Shown here piece after piece: positions 15,244 to 22,394 of a DNA stretch of 64,000 nucleotides. Positions within the stretch are counted from its first letter, which is position 1; the number at the start of each line of letters is the position of its first letter. The position numbers were made by a program, and so were the translations under genes. The notes under the pieces are model-generated. The model made no database searches and was not told the DNA's origin. It worked only from the letters and a program-made list of their open reading frames with translations. The stretch spans positions 1 to 64,000 of IMG/VR virus record IMGVR_UViG_3300009177_000033. One strand, given 5' to 3'. Source of the stretch: a virus.

Positions 15244-15978
15244 ATGACAATCCAGACATCAACCCTTCGTCCCGGCCTGCTCGTTTCGCTCAAGACCTCG
15301 ACGCGCGGAAACGTCTCTTACGAAAAGCGCGACCTCGAGGACTCGAAGCTCGAAAACGTCGAGCTTAAGAAATGGGAAACCTCCCGCACTATCGCCGATC
15401 TCGACGAATGGGAGCGTTCGAAGAAAGCGCGAAGCGCCGCGTCAATCGCAGTTCGCAAAGTCTGCGCTTGGTCGGCGTTCGGATTGCTTTGCCCCGAAAG
15501 CGATAAAGACGATCTCGACGCCGCAATCGTCGAGGCTCGCCGTATCGTGGAAGAATTTAACGCAACCGCGACGATGACGCGGCTGCACGTTTTCGTCATG
15601 GTTGGCAAGATCGCTGCCGACGATGTGGAAGCGGTTCGCGCCATCAATAGCGAAGTGCGCGACTTGATGCGCGATATGGAAGAGGGGTTGAAAAACCTAG
15701 ACGTTAAGACAGTCCGCGACGCGGCGCAGAAAGCAAAAAGCTTGGGCCAGATGCTTACGCCCGATGCCGAAGGCCGCGTAACGAAAGCGGTGGAGCTCGC
15801 CCGCGAAGCGGCGAAGAAGATCGTCAAAGCTGGCGACGAAGGCACGGTAGAGATCGATAAACGCGCTATCCGCAAGATCGCAGAGCAGCGCACATCGTTC
15901 CTCGATCTCGATGGCCCGGTCGAAGTGCAAAAGCCGACCACCAAGAAAACCCGCGCTGTTGATCTCGCTGCCGATTAG
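15244..15978 (+). CDS. Helical protein paired with the AAA+ ATPase
   Basis: 244 residues, predicted mostly alpha-helical and highly charged. Segments such as ARRIVEEFNATATMTRLHVF, NSEVRDLMRDMEEGLKNL and AVELAREAAKKIVKAG suggest a helical bundle or coiled coil. No enzyme motif or membrane segment. It is transcribed directly after the AAA+ gene and shares its leader, so a substrate adaptor, substrate or scaffold for the ATPase is a reasonable inference, not shown. Confidence 0.7.
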   Translation: MTIQTSTLRPGLLVSLKTSTRGNVSYEKRDLEDSKLENVELKKWETSRTIADLDEWERSKKARSAASIAVRKVCAWSAFGLLCPESDKDDLDAAIVEARRIVEEFNATATMTRLHVFVMVGKIAADDVEAVRAINSEVRDLMRDMEEGLKNLDVKTVRDAAQKAKSLGQMLTPDAEGRVTKAVELAREAAKKIVKAGDEGTVEIDKRAIRKIAEQRTSFLDLDGPVEVQKPTTKKTRAVDLAAD

Positions 15979-15987
15979 GAGGTTTCG

Positions 15988-16212
15988 ATGCAATATCGAT
16001 TCTCGACACTCGCGAGCTTGGCCGATTATCTCGGTAATCGCGCCACGATGTTTCGCGAAAGCGCTGCGGGCGCAAAGTCCGCAGCGAAGCGTGCGCTCCT
16101 AATAGAACGCGCGACGACGCACGAAAGTATCGCCGATATGATCCGCCATACGGTCATAGAGAAAGGCGAAACTGATTTGACAATCGTTCTCAACCCGCAA
16201 CGGGAGAAGTGA
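15988..16212 (+). CDS. 74-residue helical hypothetical protein
   Basis: ATG 15988 follows TAGGAGGTTTCG, an excellent ribosome-binding site. Sequence MQYRFSTLASLADYLGNRA... is helical and basic, ending in a strand. Unrecognised. Confidence 0.6.
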   Translation: MQYRFSTLASLADYLGNRATMFRESAAGAKSAAKRALLIERATTHESIADMIRHTVIEKGETDLTIVLNPQREK

Positions 16213-16214
16213 CC

Positions 16215-16568
16215 ATGGCTTGCGATACAAGATTGCGCCAACGACAGACGATCAGCGAGCGCAAAGAGGAAGTGAAGAAAGCGCTCACGCAACTCGAAAA
16301 GCTGATCGCGGCTGGAAAGGTTTCCGTCCGCGTCGGCAAGGAAGGCATCGGCAAGGGCGCGGTGGCGTTTATGGGCTGGGCCGATAGCGAGCGCAACGGA
16401 TTAACCGATGCGTGCGCGTTGCGTCTCTTAATGGCTACCGGCTCGCAACTGACGAAATTGAAACTGGCCCAAGCGCAGCAAATGGCCGGCGTTTCGATCA
16501 ATCGTCAGGTTATCGGGCAGGGCGTTCACTCGCACGATGGAGGGGCAACATGGCACAAGGGCCACTAA
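16215..16568 (+). CDS. 117-residue hypothetical protein
   Basis: ATG 16215 after GGGAGAAGTGACC; a GTG at 16209 is also in frame. N-terminal charged helix (QRQTISERKEEVKKALTQLEK) then a GKEGIGKGAVAFMGW loop and a helical C-terminal half. The loop is not a genuine P-loop. Function unknown. Confidence 0.65.
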   Translation: MACDTRLRQRQTISERKEEVKKALTQLEKLIAAGKVSVRVGKEGIGKGAVAFMGWADSERNGLTDACALRLLMATGSQLTKLKLAQAQQMAGVSINRQVIGQGVHSHDGGATWHKGH

Positions 16569-16990
16569 CCAACCCTCCGCGTATCCAAGCAGTGCCGCGC
16601 GAAATGGCGGAAAAGAAACCGCCACACGGTTCGCCGTGTAATTCGTGCGGCCTCTGCTGCTTTTCTAGCAAGTGCGATGTCGGGCGAACTCTTTTCGGTG
16701 GGCCGTCGCGCGACGGCGGCGGCCCATGCCCGGCGCTTCGCTTCGAGACTGACGGGAAAAGCTACTGCGACGTTATGCAAAACCCGCAGCTCTATAACGA
16801 GAACGACCCAGACGAGGCGCGCGCCGCGATGATGCTTCTCATGTACGCCGGGTGGGGCTGCACGATGCGCGTCAACGGCGAATTTAATGGATCGTTCGAC
16901 CACAAGCTCAGTCGCTTTACCGAAGATCGCCGCGACGCTTTCAACAATGCGTCGCGTATCTGGAAGCTCGATCACTTACTTCCCTTCTAA
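16550..16990 (+). CDS. YkgJ-like cysteine cluster protein
   Basis: 146 residues from ATG 16550, overlapping the previous gene by 19 nt. The N-terminal SPCNSCGLCCFSSKCDVG motif, with later Cys in GPCPALRF, YCDVMQ and GWGCTM, fits the YkgJ/UPF0153 cysteine-cluster family, thought to bind Zn or an Fe-S cluster. The biochemical role of the family is not established. Confidence 0.75.
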   Translation: MAQGPLTNPPRIQAVPREMAEKKPPHGSPCNSCGLCCFSSKCDVGRTLFGGPSRDGGGPCPALRFETDGKSYCDVMQNPQLYNENDPDEARAAMMLLMYAGWGCTMRVNGEFNGSFDHKLSRFTEDRRDAFNNASRIWKLDHLLPF

Positions 16991-17002
16991 ACCCAATCCA
17001 TG

Positions 17003-17018
17003 AAACCGATGGAGACTA
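17003..17018 (+). promoter_or_regulatory. AAACCGATGGAGACTA leader, copy before 17022
   Basis: Exact copy, 3 nt before ATG 17022 of the 48-residue membrane peptide. The embedded ATG opens a different frame that I judge non-coding. Confidence 0.7.
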
Positions 17019-17021
17019 CCG

Positions 17022-17168
17022 ATGACAAAAACTTATCGCGTTTTCGAAGCTATCGCGATCCACGTTGTCGCGACTGCCGTTATCATCTTCGCCCTGTTGA
17101 TCGCTGTGGGCATCGTAAAAGCCGAGCCGCGCTGCCACCAGCACCACGGCGTCACCCACTGCCACTAA
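17022..17168 (+). CDS. 48-residue membrane peptide with Cys/His tail
   Basis: MTKTYRVFEAIAIHVVATAV... has one transmembrane or signal-anchor helix (about 10-32) ending VKAEP, then CHQHHGVTHCH at the C-terminus. Two Cys and five His in eleven residues make a plausible metal site outside the membrane. VKAEP could also be a signal-peptidase site, which would release a 12-mer. The start is fixed by the shared leader. Function unknown. Confidence 0.7.
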   Translation: MTKTYRVFEAIAIHVVATAVIIFALLIAVGIVKAEPRCHQHHGVTHCH

Positions 17169-17180
17169 CTGGAGGCGAGC

Positions 17181-17399
17181 GTGAGCTACTGCTACGACAC
17201 GATGCAAAAAGCTTGGGACAAGCTCTCCGAGCATTTGCCCGCGGACGTTCGCCACGGCGAACTCGCCGTACGTTTCGGCTTTCTGATTTCAGAAATGCAC
17301 GAAGCCAACCACCGACTAAAAGACGCGATCAATAAAGATGACCGCGTCTATCACTGCGCGCGCAATCTCGACCGGCTAATGGAGAATCCCAATGGCTGA
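17181..17399 (+). CDS. 72-residue hypothetical protein
   Basis: GTG 17181 after TGGAGGCGAGC. Helical and soluble (YDTMQKAWDKLSEHL...EMHEANHRLKDAI). Overlaps the next gene by 8 nt. Unrecognised. Confidence 0.6.
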   Translation: MSYCYDTMQKAWDKLSEHLPADVRHGELAVRFGFLISEMHEANHRLKDAINKDDRVYHCARNLDRLMENPNG

Positions 17400-17634
17400 T
17401 CACTCTATCGCCGAATGCGACGCGACGCTTTCGAGGCACTTGGACGAAATTAAAGCTGGCAGGATGACGTTTTACCAAACGTGGACCTGCTTCAAGTGCA
17501 AGCAGCGCGTCACTGGCAGCACGCCCAATAAACTTTTCATCATGGGCCACCATGAGGATTGCGGATTTGTAACCGATCTCGAAAAGGCCGGGTGCAATTA
17601 TCTGCTGCACGTTCAGATCGGAGGTCGCCAATGA
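17392..17634 (+). CDS. 80-residue zinc-binding protein
   Basis: CFKCKQRV followed by GHHEDCGF gives Cys-x2-Cys and His/Cys ligands for one zinc. It ends in an ATGA overlap with the next gene. Function unknown. Confidence 0.65.
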   Translation: MADHSIAECDATLSRHLDEIKAGRMTFYQTWTCFKCKQRVTGSTPNKLFIMGHHEDCGFVTDLEKAGCNYLLHVQIGGRQ

Positions 17635-17975
17635 CCCCCTATACACTCGCAAGACTCTGGCTAAGCGGCGACGCTTCGTCAGGGATGCGGCCGCGCTATC
17701 TCGCGCAAGAATTTGTTTTGCGTCGAGCGCTTCGCGACCCCGTAGTTGCGGCGAAGATCGTCGCAGAGCTTAACGATGGTTCCCGGTCGCTCGGTTGCGG
17801 GCGGGATTTCGCGTCCAATATGGAAATCTATCGATGCGCTCCGGACTATTGGCGACAAGAGATTATCCGCCAGTGGCGGGCGCAAAAGATCATAGATGAA
17901 TGCAGGCGTCGGGCAAACGGCACTATCGATTGGCCTGTTCCCGGCGTCGGTGCTGCTTGGTCGGTGCAATCATGA
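17631..17975 (+). CDS. 114-residue hypothetical protein
   Basis: Starts at ATG 17631 (ATGA overlap). Helical, with a Trp/Arg-rich centre (YWRQEIIRQWRAQKIIDECR). Could be nucleic-acid binding. No family recognised. Confidence 0.6.
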   Translation: MTPYTLARLWLSGDASSGMRPRYLAQEFVLRRALRDPVVAAKIVAELNDGSRSLGCGRDFASNMEIYRCAPDYWRQEIIRQWRAQKIIDECRRRANGTIDWPVPGVGAAWSVQS

Positions 17976-18439
17976 AGCCCCGATACCAATGGCAAAAGCT
18001 TCGCCGAGCGGTGCCAACGCCAATGAGCGACGCGCTCATTGACGATCTCGTTCGTCTCGGAAAATACAGTAGCCGTGAAGAGATTATCGAAAAGCTGAAC
18101 CACGAAGAAGCAACCACATCGCTCTGGGTAAACGATACGTACCAAGTTCAACGCCGCGAAATGGAAGGCGGCTTGGTGCACATCAATATCCGGCGACGCG
18201 ATGGCGGTCCGATTCTTCGCGACTGGCGACACTTCCAGCAGATCAAAAACGAAATGCTGGGAGAAGAATGCGAAGCCATCGAGCTTTATCCCGCAGAATC
18301 GCGGAAGGTCGATGCTTCGAACAAATACCACTTATGGGGATATGCCGACCCTTCGTGGCGATTTCCTATCGGCATGGAAACCCGGCAAGTTGATTATACG
18401 GACGGAAACGTGCCGGGTACTCGTCAACGTCCGCTGTAA
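17972..18439 (+). CDS. Conserved phage protein (DUF7694-like)
   Basis: 155 residues from ATG 17972 (ATGA overlap). The segment DWRHFQQIKNEMLGEECEAI, then LYPAESRKVD and NKYHLWGY, matches a protein family common in alphaproteobacterial phages and prophages, which I associate with DUF7694. The product of 31730-32110 carries the same pattern in another version. Function unknown. Confidence 0.7.
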   Translation: MKPRYQWQKLRRAVPTPMSDALIDDLVRLGKYSSREEIIEKLNHEEATTSLWVNDTYQVQRREMEGGLVHINIRRRDGGPILRDWRHFQQIKNEMLGEECEAIELYPAESRKVDASNKYHLWGYADPSWRFPIGMETRQVDYTDGNVPGTRQRPL

Positions 18440-18445
18440 AATCTC

Positions 18446-18461
18446 AAACCGATGGAGACTA
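18446..18461 (+). promoter_or_regulatory. AAACCGATGGAGACTA leader, copy before 18464
   Basis: Exact copy 2 nt before ATG 18464. Its ATG (18452) is in frame, allowing a four-residue longer product. Confidence 0.7.
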
Positions 18462-18463
18462 AA

Positions 18464-19174
18464 ATGACTGACCTCAATATTCCGACTTTCCTCGCCCGCA
18501 AAGAAACCGAAGCTGAGGCCGAAGCGCGTCGAAAGAAAAACGCGCCGAAGGACAACAGCAAGGGCCTCAAAGTCGTAACGCCGCCCGATCCGAAGATCAG
18601 CGCGGCGATTGCGAAGGACTTTGCCGAGACGAAGAAAAAAGAAAAGCTCGACGATGTTAAAAAGTTCGTCGCGAACGGCCAAGCTGCCCAGAAAGCCGCC
18701 GATAAGGCGGTAAGCGATTTCGGCAAGTCTTTCGCCAAAGGCGGAAAAGCAGTGGCGGCAGCGAACGCGAAAACAGCCAAGGAGATCGCCAAGGCAAAGC
18801 TGCCGAAGAAAGCTGGCAAGATCGTAGAGAAGGCGATCAAGGCGCGCGACGAACTCGCGGCCAAGGCGAAAGCGGCGATCTCCGCGACGAACGGCAAGAC
18901 GCCAGCCAAGCCGGCCAAAAAGACGTCAAAGGGCCGATATGACTGGGCAGCGGCGGAAGAAGCGGCGAAGAAAGGAAAGATTCCCGAGACGCCTGATTTT
19001 TCCGCGAATACGCACAAGTGCTATCGCCCGCGCCTCGACGAGATCGTCAAACTCGTCAAAGCGAAGAACGTCAAGGCGCTTAAGGCGATGAAGGATTCGG
19101 ACTTCCGCAAAGATGGAAGCCCGCTAATCATGAACCGCTATCGCAAGCTCGCGATTACTGCTCTGGAGGCTTAG
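18464..19174 (+). CDS. Lys/Ala-rich, histone H1-like protein
   Basis: 236 residues. The central 150 residues are Lys/Ala repeats (AKAKLPKKAGKIVEKAIKAR, TPAKPAKKTSKG) like bacterial and eukaryotic H1 tails. The C-terminal 60 residues (RPRLDEIVKLVKAKNVKAL... MNRYRKLAITAL) resemble a small folded helical domain. A DNA-coating or nucleoid-modulating role is inferred. It is the last gene of this operon and overlaps the convergent PLP-like gene by 20 bp without a visible terminator. Confidence 0.7.
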   Translation: MTDLNIPTFLARKETEAEAEARRKKNAPKDNSKGLKVVTPPDPKISAAIAKDFAETKKKEKLDDVKKFVANGQAAQKAADKAVSDFGKSFAKGGKAVAAANAKTAKEIAKAKLPKKAGKIVEKAIKARDELAAKAKAAISATNGKTPAKPAKKTSKGRYDWAAAEEAAKKGKIPETPDFSANTHKCYRPRLDEIVKLVKAKNVKALKAMKDSDFRKDGSPLIMNRYRKLAITALEA

Positions 19175-19862
19175 CCGGTCCGGTTACGTTCCAGAACAAC
19201 ACAGGGCCGGGGCGCTTGCCCCGGCTCTGGCATATCTGCCAAGCCTTCGCATCGTAATGCGGATCGGATGGGAACGGCGGCTGCTTTGCCCGCCATTCGA
19301 ACGGCTTTGGAAAAAATATGTGGTTTGCGCCCGACACGGGCCGCGTCTTTCTTCCCACCATAACCACATTGATCTCGGCGTCGGGCCACGTTGCCCGCAT
19401 CGCACGACCGAGAACACCACTCCCACCAGCACACCAAACTTCCCTTGGTTTTACTTTCAGCGTCTTTGCTGCCGCAGAGATCGCGTCGACCGCGCCGGGA
19501 ACGTCCATACCGAACGGCGCGAGCTTTGCACCTGTATCTCCGCAATAGCGCTTTGCCGTCGCTTGTACGTTGCTCAGCATCCCGAATGGGACTTGGATAA
19601 TCGTCGCGCCCAGCGCCTTAGCTTCGAACGCTCGCGGATGCGGTTCGCTGCGCTTCGCGACAAATAACGTGGCTTTCTTTCCAAGCTTGTGCGCGACGAA
19701 GGCCAGCGCATATTGCGCGCCGCCTTGGCACGGCGATGCATAAACCACCTCATCGGCGTCCTCATATAGCGTTGCGAGATATCGAGACTTTGTGCCACCG
19801 GGAAATAAATCCTCGCGCACCACCAGGGTGCCGTCGATTTCCTCGAGGATGGGTTTTTGCAT
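19155..19862 (-). CDS. PLP-dependent fold-type II-like enzyme
   Basis: 235 residues. DLFPGGTKSRYLATL carries a Lys (about 25) at the place of the Schiff-base Lys of the tryptophan synthase beta/ACC deaminase/cysteine synthase superfamily. The SPCQGGAQYALAFVAHKLG helix and the glycine loop WCAGGSGVLGRAM match substrate- and phosphate-binding regions. It is shorter than free-standing members (300 residues or more). It is the last gene of a tightly coupled operon with a ParB-N/methyltransferase, which suggests a role in DNA base modification, though a metabolic role is possible. Confidence 0.75.
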   Translation of the reverse strand: MQKPILEEIDGTLVVREDLFPGGTKSRYLATLYEDADEVVYASPCQGGAQYALAFVAHKLGKKATLFVAKRSEPHPRAFEAKALGATIIQVPFGMLSNVQATAKRYCGDTGAKLAPFGMDVPGAVDAISAAAKTLKVKPREVWCAGGSGVLGRAMRATWPDAEINVVMVGRKTRPVSGANHIFFPKPFEWRAKQPPFPSDPHYDAKAWQICQSRGKRPGPVLFWNVTGPAKPPEQ

Positions 19863-20054
19863 TTAAGGCCAGTCCGCGGGCTTCTCTTCCAGCGGAGCGT
19901 CCAGACCTCTTTTTATGCACTCATTCGCCAGCGTGTGAAACTCTCGCGAATGTCTTGCCCATGCATCAGATGGATTGCCAACGTCAGAGCGCGGGGCGTG
20001 GTGCGCGCGGTATAGAGCGTTGGCGGTACGTTTCAGTAATTCTGCGTCGGTCAC
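19863..20054 (-). CDS. 63-residue helical protein of the methyltransferase operon
   Basis: GTG 20054 with GGAG 6 nt upstream; GTGA overlap with the preceding stop. VTDAELLKRTANALYRAHHA... is helical. Its stop abuts the ATG of the PLP-like gene. A longer frame from 20111 exists but has no ribosome-binding site. Function unknown. Confidence 0.6.
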   Translation of the reverse strand: MTDAELLKRTANALYRAHHAPRSDVGNPSDAWARHSREFHTLANECIKRGLDAPLEEKPADWP

Positions 20055-20191
20055 GACTTGCTCCACTTGTCTGCCAGCCACGCATAGGCGGTTATGACGG
20101 CCAGCACGCATAGAAATGAAACGACAGATATAAACCCAAACACGAACCAGCGCGGCAGCAACGTGTTCCCGACCCAGATTAAATCGTTCAT
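20051..20191 (-). CDS. 46-residue membrane peptide
   Basis: MNDLIWVGNTLLPRWFVFGF... has a long hydrophobic segment (about 15-38) and a KWSKS tail. ATGA overlap with the upstream gene and GTGA with the downstream one. Function unknown. Confidence 0.6.
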   Translation of the reverse strand: MNDLIWVGNTLLPRWFVFGFISVVSFLCVLAVITAYAWLADKWSKS

Positions 20192-20328
20192 GTGTGCACC
20201 ACGGTCAGGCGCGTCAGATGATTGGGCGCGTATTGTCGAACGCGACGAATATAGTCAGCAGCTTTTTTGCGGTCGGTAAAGATCGCTTCGTGATAGTTCG
20301 CCCAGTCGTGCCAAATAATATAGATCAA
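20188..20328 (-). CDS. 46-residue hypothetical protein
   Basis: Starts at TTG 20328 (TTGA overlap with the methyltransferase stop) with GGAG 7 nt upstream. IYIIWHDWANYHEAIFTDRK... is a compact strand-helix unit. Function unknown. Confidence 0.55.
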   Translation of the reverse strand: MIYIIWHDWANYHEAIFTDRKKAADYIRRVRQYAPNHLTRLTVVHT

Positions 20329-21809
20329 AGCTTGTCTCCATATTTTTCGAGCGATGCCGATTTTGCCTTCGGTTTCCTAGCGCCCGATTTTTCGAGGATC
20401 AGAACGATCTCGCCATCATCTGGGTCTGTCCCAGTGTAATTGTTCACCATTTCGGTGTGGCGCTTCTCGACGAACTGCATATTTGCGCCGCCGATAATCT
20501 GCATGGCGGTTTCTTCCAATGGATTTTTTTGATTGCCCACTTGCAGGGCAAACACCGCGCCCGGTTTCAGCGCTGCGGCAGTTTTCTCGATCAGCGGCTT
20601 ATAGAAACCTTCCACCCACTTCGAATATTCTGGATAGCGACGCCAGCTTGATTCGTCGCCGTTGTATTTTTCCGTGTCGAAATACGGCGGGCTCGTTATC
20701 GCGAAATCGTAAAAGCCTTTCGATACGTTTGCGTCCTCATATGGGCAGAGCGTGAGATTGACTTTCTTTTTTGCATCGTAAAACGGTTTCAAATCTTCAA
20801 CCATCGCGCCGACGCCAAACGCGGTCTGCCCATCGACATCGAAGCCTTGATATTGCATCGCCGTTTCCGAAAGCAGGAAGCCAAGCGCTCGCCCGCCCCA
20901 GCCGTGACAAGGATCCAAGACTTTTCCGCCTTTCGGTGCGAACTCGTCGAACAATTTGCGCGCCAGATCGACAGGGAAATCCCCGGGCAGACGATGCCCG
21001 CCGAACGAAAGCGTGCACGCCAGCATCTTGTCGAAGTTCGGCTTGCCACCACAGAACCATTGGAGACTTTCAATATTCGGCGTTTTATCCGGTGCCGGAT
21101 CGAAATCGAGATGCAGAAAGTCGCTAAGCGATCCCTTCGTATCGCCATTCACGAATAAACGATGCCCGGTATAGGGAAGCGTCGCTCCGCGCGGGATATC
21201 GTCTCCATACAATTTGGCGCGTGCAAACCATACGGCAAGCGATCCTCGCGTATATGCCCCGCTGAGATATCCGCCTTTGTCGCGCCAGCCATCGAGAATC
21301 TGCGCCCATTCTGCCACGCAGAGCTTCCACGCGCTGTTTAGGTAAATGCGCTCGTCCTCGGTGAGCTCGCGTTCGACAACGGGCGCGCCTTCGATATCGA
21401 ACATGCCCGCGAGCTTGTCGTCAGGAAATCCGAGCATCGGCATATCGAAGCCCTGATCCTGCAATTCTTTCATTTCGATTTTGAGAAGCTCGTCGTCCCA
21501 ACCCGAGAGCAACGCAACTTGATTATCGGCTATGCGGATCGCCTGTTTATCCGCTGGCGATAGCCCGCGCAGATAGACGACAGGCACTTTCTTAAAGCCA
21601 GCTTGTATTGCAGCGAGACGGCGACCGTGGCCTTTGAGGATTATGCCTTTCTCATCGACGACGATTGGCTGATCGAAGCCATATTTCATCATCAACTGGG
21701 CGAGCAGTTCGATTTGCTTTTCAGGGTGCGTGCGGGGATTACGCTCATATGGAACGATGTCGCCGATTGGCACCAAAATGGAATCTGCGGCAGGGAAACT
21801 TTTCTTCAT
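20325..21809 (-). CDS. ParB-N domain/DNA methyltransferase fusion
   Basis: 494 residues. Residues 10-105 form a ParB/Srx-like domain (NPRTHPEKQIELLAQLM, LKGHGRRLAA at about 59-68). The C-terminal half is an amino-methyltransferase: VLDPCHGWGGRALG at about 297-310 in the SAM-binding region and catalytic TSPPYF at about 372-377, typical of N4-cytosine/N6-adenine enzymes. Such fusions are common in phages and probably protect DNA from restriction. The ParB domain here is enzymatic or DNA-guiding, not a partition protein. A GGGAGG site precedes ATG 21809. It heads an operon with three small genes and a PLP-like gene. Confidence 0.92.
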   Translation of the reverse strand: MKKSFPAADSILVPIGDIVPYERNPRTHPEKQIELLAQLMMKYGFDQPIVVDEKGIILKGHGRRLAAIQAGFKKVPVVYLRGLSPADKQAIRIADNQVALLSGWDDELLKIEMKELQDQGFDMPMLGFPDDKLAGMFDIEGAPVVERELTEDERIYLNSAWKLCVAEWAQILDGWRDKGGYLSGAYTRGSLAVWFARAKLYGDDIPRGATLPYTGHRLFVNGDTKGSLSDFLHLDFDPAPDKTPNIESLQWFCGGKPNFDKMLACTLSFGGHRLPGDFPVDLARKLFDEFAPKGGKVLDPCHGWGGRALGFLLSETAMQYQGFDVDGQTAFGVGAMVEDLKPFYDAKKKVNLTLCPYEDANVSKGFYDFAITSPPYFDTEKYNGDESSWRRYPEYSKWVEGFYKPLIEKTAAALKPGAVFALQVGNQKNPLEETAMQIIGGANMQFVEKRHTEMVNNYTGTDPDDGEIVLILEKSGARKPKAKSASLEKYGDKL

Positions 21810-21810
21810 T

Positions 21811-21900
21811 TTAATAGAACCTCCCGATCAAATCCCCGAGAAAGCGACCAGCCGTGATCGCAAAAATAAACAACAGCATGGCATGTTCCCATTTTGTCAT
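21811..21900 (-). CDS. 29-residue membrane peptide
   Basis: MTKWEHAMLLFIFAITAGRF... is one transmembrane helix with a short polar tail, ending 1 nt before the methyltransferase ATG. Small but in register with the dense gene packing here. Confidence 0.45.
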   Translation of the reverse strand: MTKWEHAMLLFIFAITAGRFLGDLIGRFY

Positions 21901-21913
21901 CGCTTGCTAGCCA

Positions 21914-22087
21914 TCAAGGATTGTCGGTCGGAAACGGCGGGCGATCTATGTGCTGAATCCATCGCTTCCCGCATTTGAAACAAACGAGGCTTTCAACAGC
22001 CAGCCCATCGCCAGTGTGGCCAACGTCAGCGGTCAAGTCGGCGGGCACTCCGCAATCCTCCCGTTCACACCTTTCCGGCTTTTCCAT
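21914..22087 (-). CDS. 57-residue zinc-ribbon-like protein
   Basis: ATG 22087 after AAAGGATCGTGACG. MEKPERCEREDCGVPADL and SLVCFKCGKRWIQ provide two Cys pairs for a zinc ribbon. Unknown function. Confidence 0.6.
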   Translation of the reverse strand: MEKPERCEREDCGVPADLTADVGHTGDGLAVESLVCFKCGKRWIQHIDRPPFPTDNP

Positions 22088-22109
22088 CGTCACGATCCTT
22101 TAGCGGCGG

Positions 22110-22184
22110 TTAATAATCCGGCTGGATTTTCCCGGCCAGCCACCATGCCAAGCCGAAAGCTGCGGCGGTAATAATCAGGTCCAT
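22110..22184 (-). CDS. 24-residue membrane peptide with strong ribosome-binding site
   Basis: MDLIITAAAFGLAWWLAGKI... follows AAGGAGACTGAAA. The strong initiation signal argues for translation in spite of its size. Function unknown. Confidence 0.45.
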   Translation of the reverse strand: MDLIITAAAFGLAWWLAGKIQPDY

Positions 22185-22186
22185 TT

Positions 22187-22375
22187 TCAGTCTCCTTTTT
22201 TCTGTGCGGCGGTTAACGATACAGCGATCAATTTTGCGCAATTCTGAAGACACCCATCTTTGACCTTATAGGTGTAATCCAGCCACTCGCCGCATTGCTC
22301 GCACTTCTCGCCGTTGTCACATGCGACTAAGCGAATCTCCCGTTTGAGAATTTCCAAAATCGTCTGTTCCATCAC
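22187..22375 (-). CDS. 62-residue Cys-rich protein
   Basis: GTG 22375 or ATG 22372. Cysteines in ACDNGEKCEQCGEWLDY and DGCLQNCAK can form a zinc site. It follows RtcB on the same transcript. Unknown function. Confidence 0.6.
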   Translation of the reverse strand: MMEQTILEILKREIRLVACDNGEKCEQCGEWLDYTYKVKDGCLQNCAKLIAVSLTAAQKKGD

Positions 22376-22394
22376 CCCAATCCCTTATGGCGCA

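Noticed and set aside
17000-17335. 111-codon frame starting MKPMETTDDKN
   Set aside because: The ATG is part of the shared leader; the alternative frame from 17022 gives a sensible membrane peptide, and this one is Arg-rich without structure.
20325-21809. ParB partition protein
   Set aside because: The ParB-like domain is fused to a TSPPY methyltransferase and lacks the DNA-binding HTH and dimer domains of partition ParB, so it is unlikely to bind the parS site.
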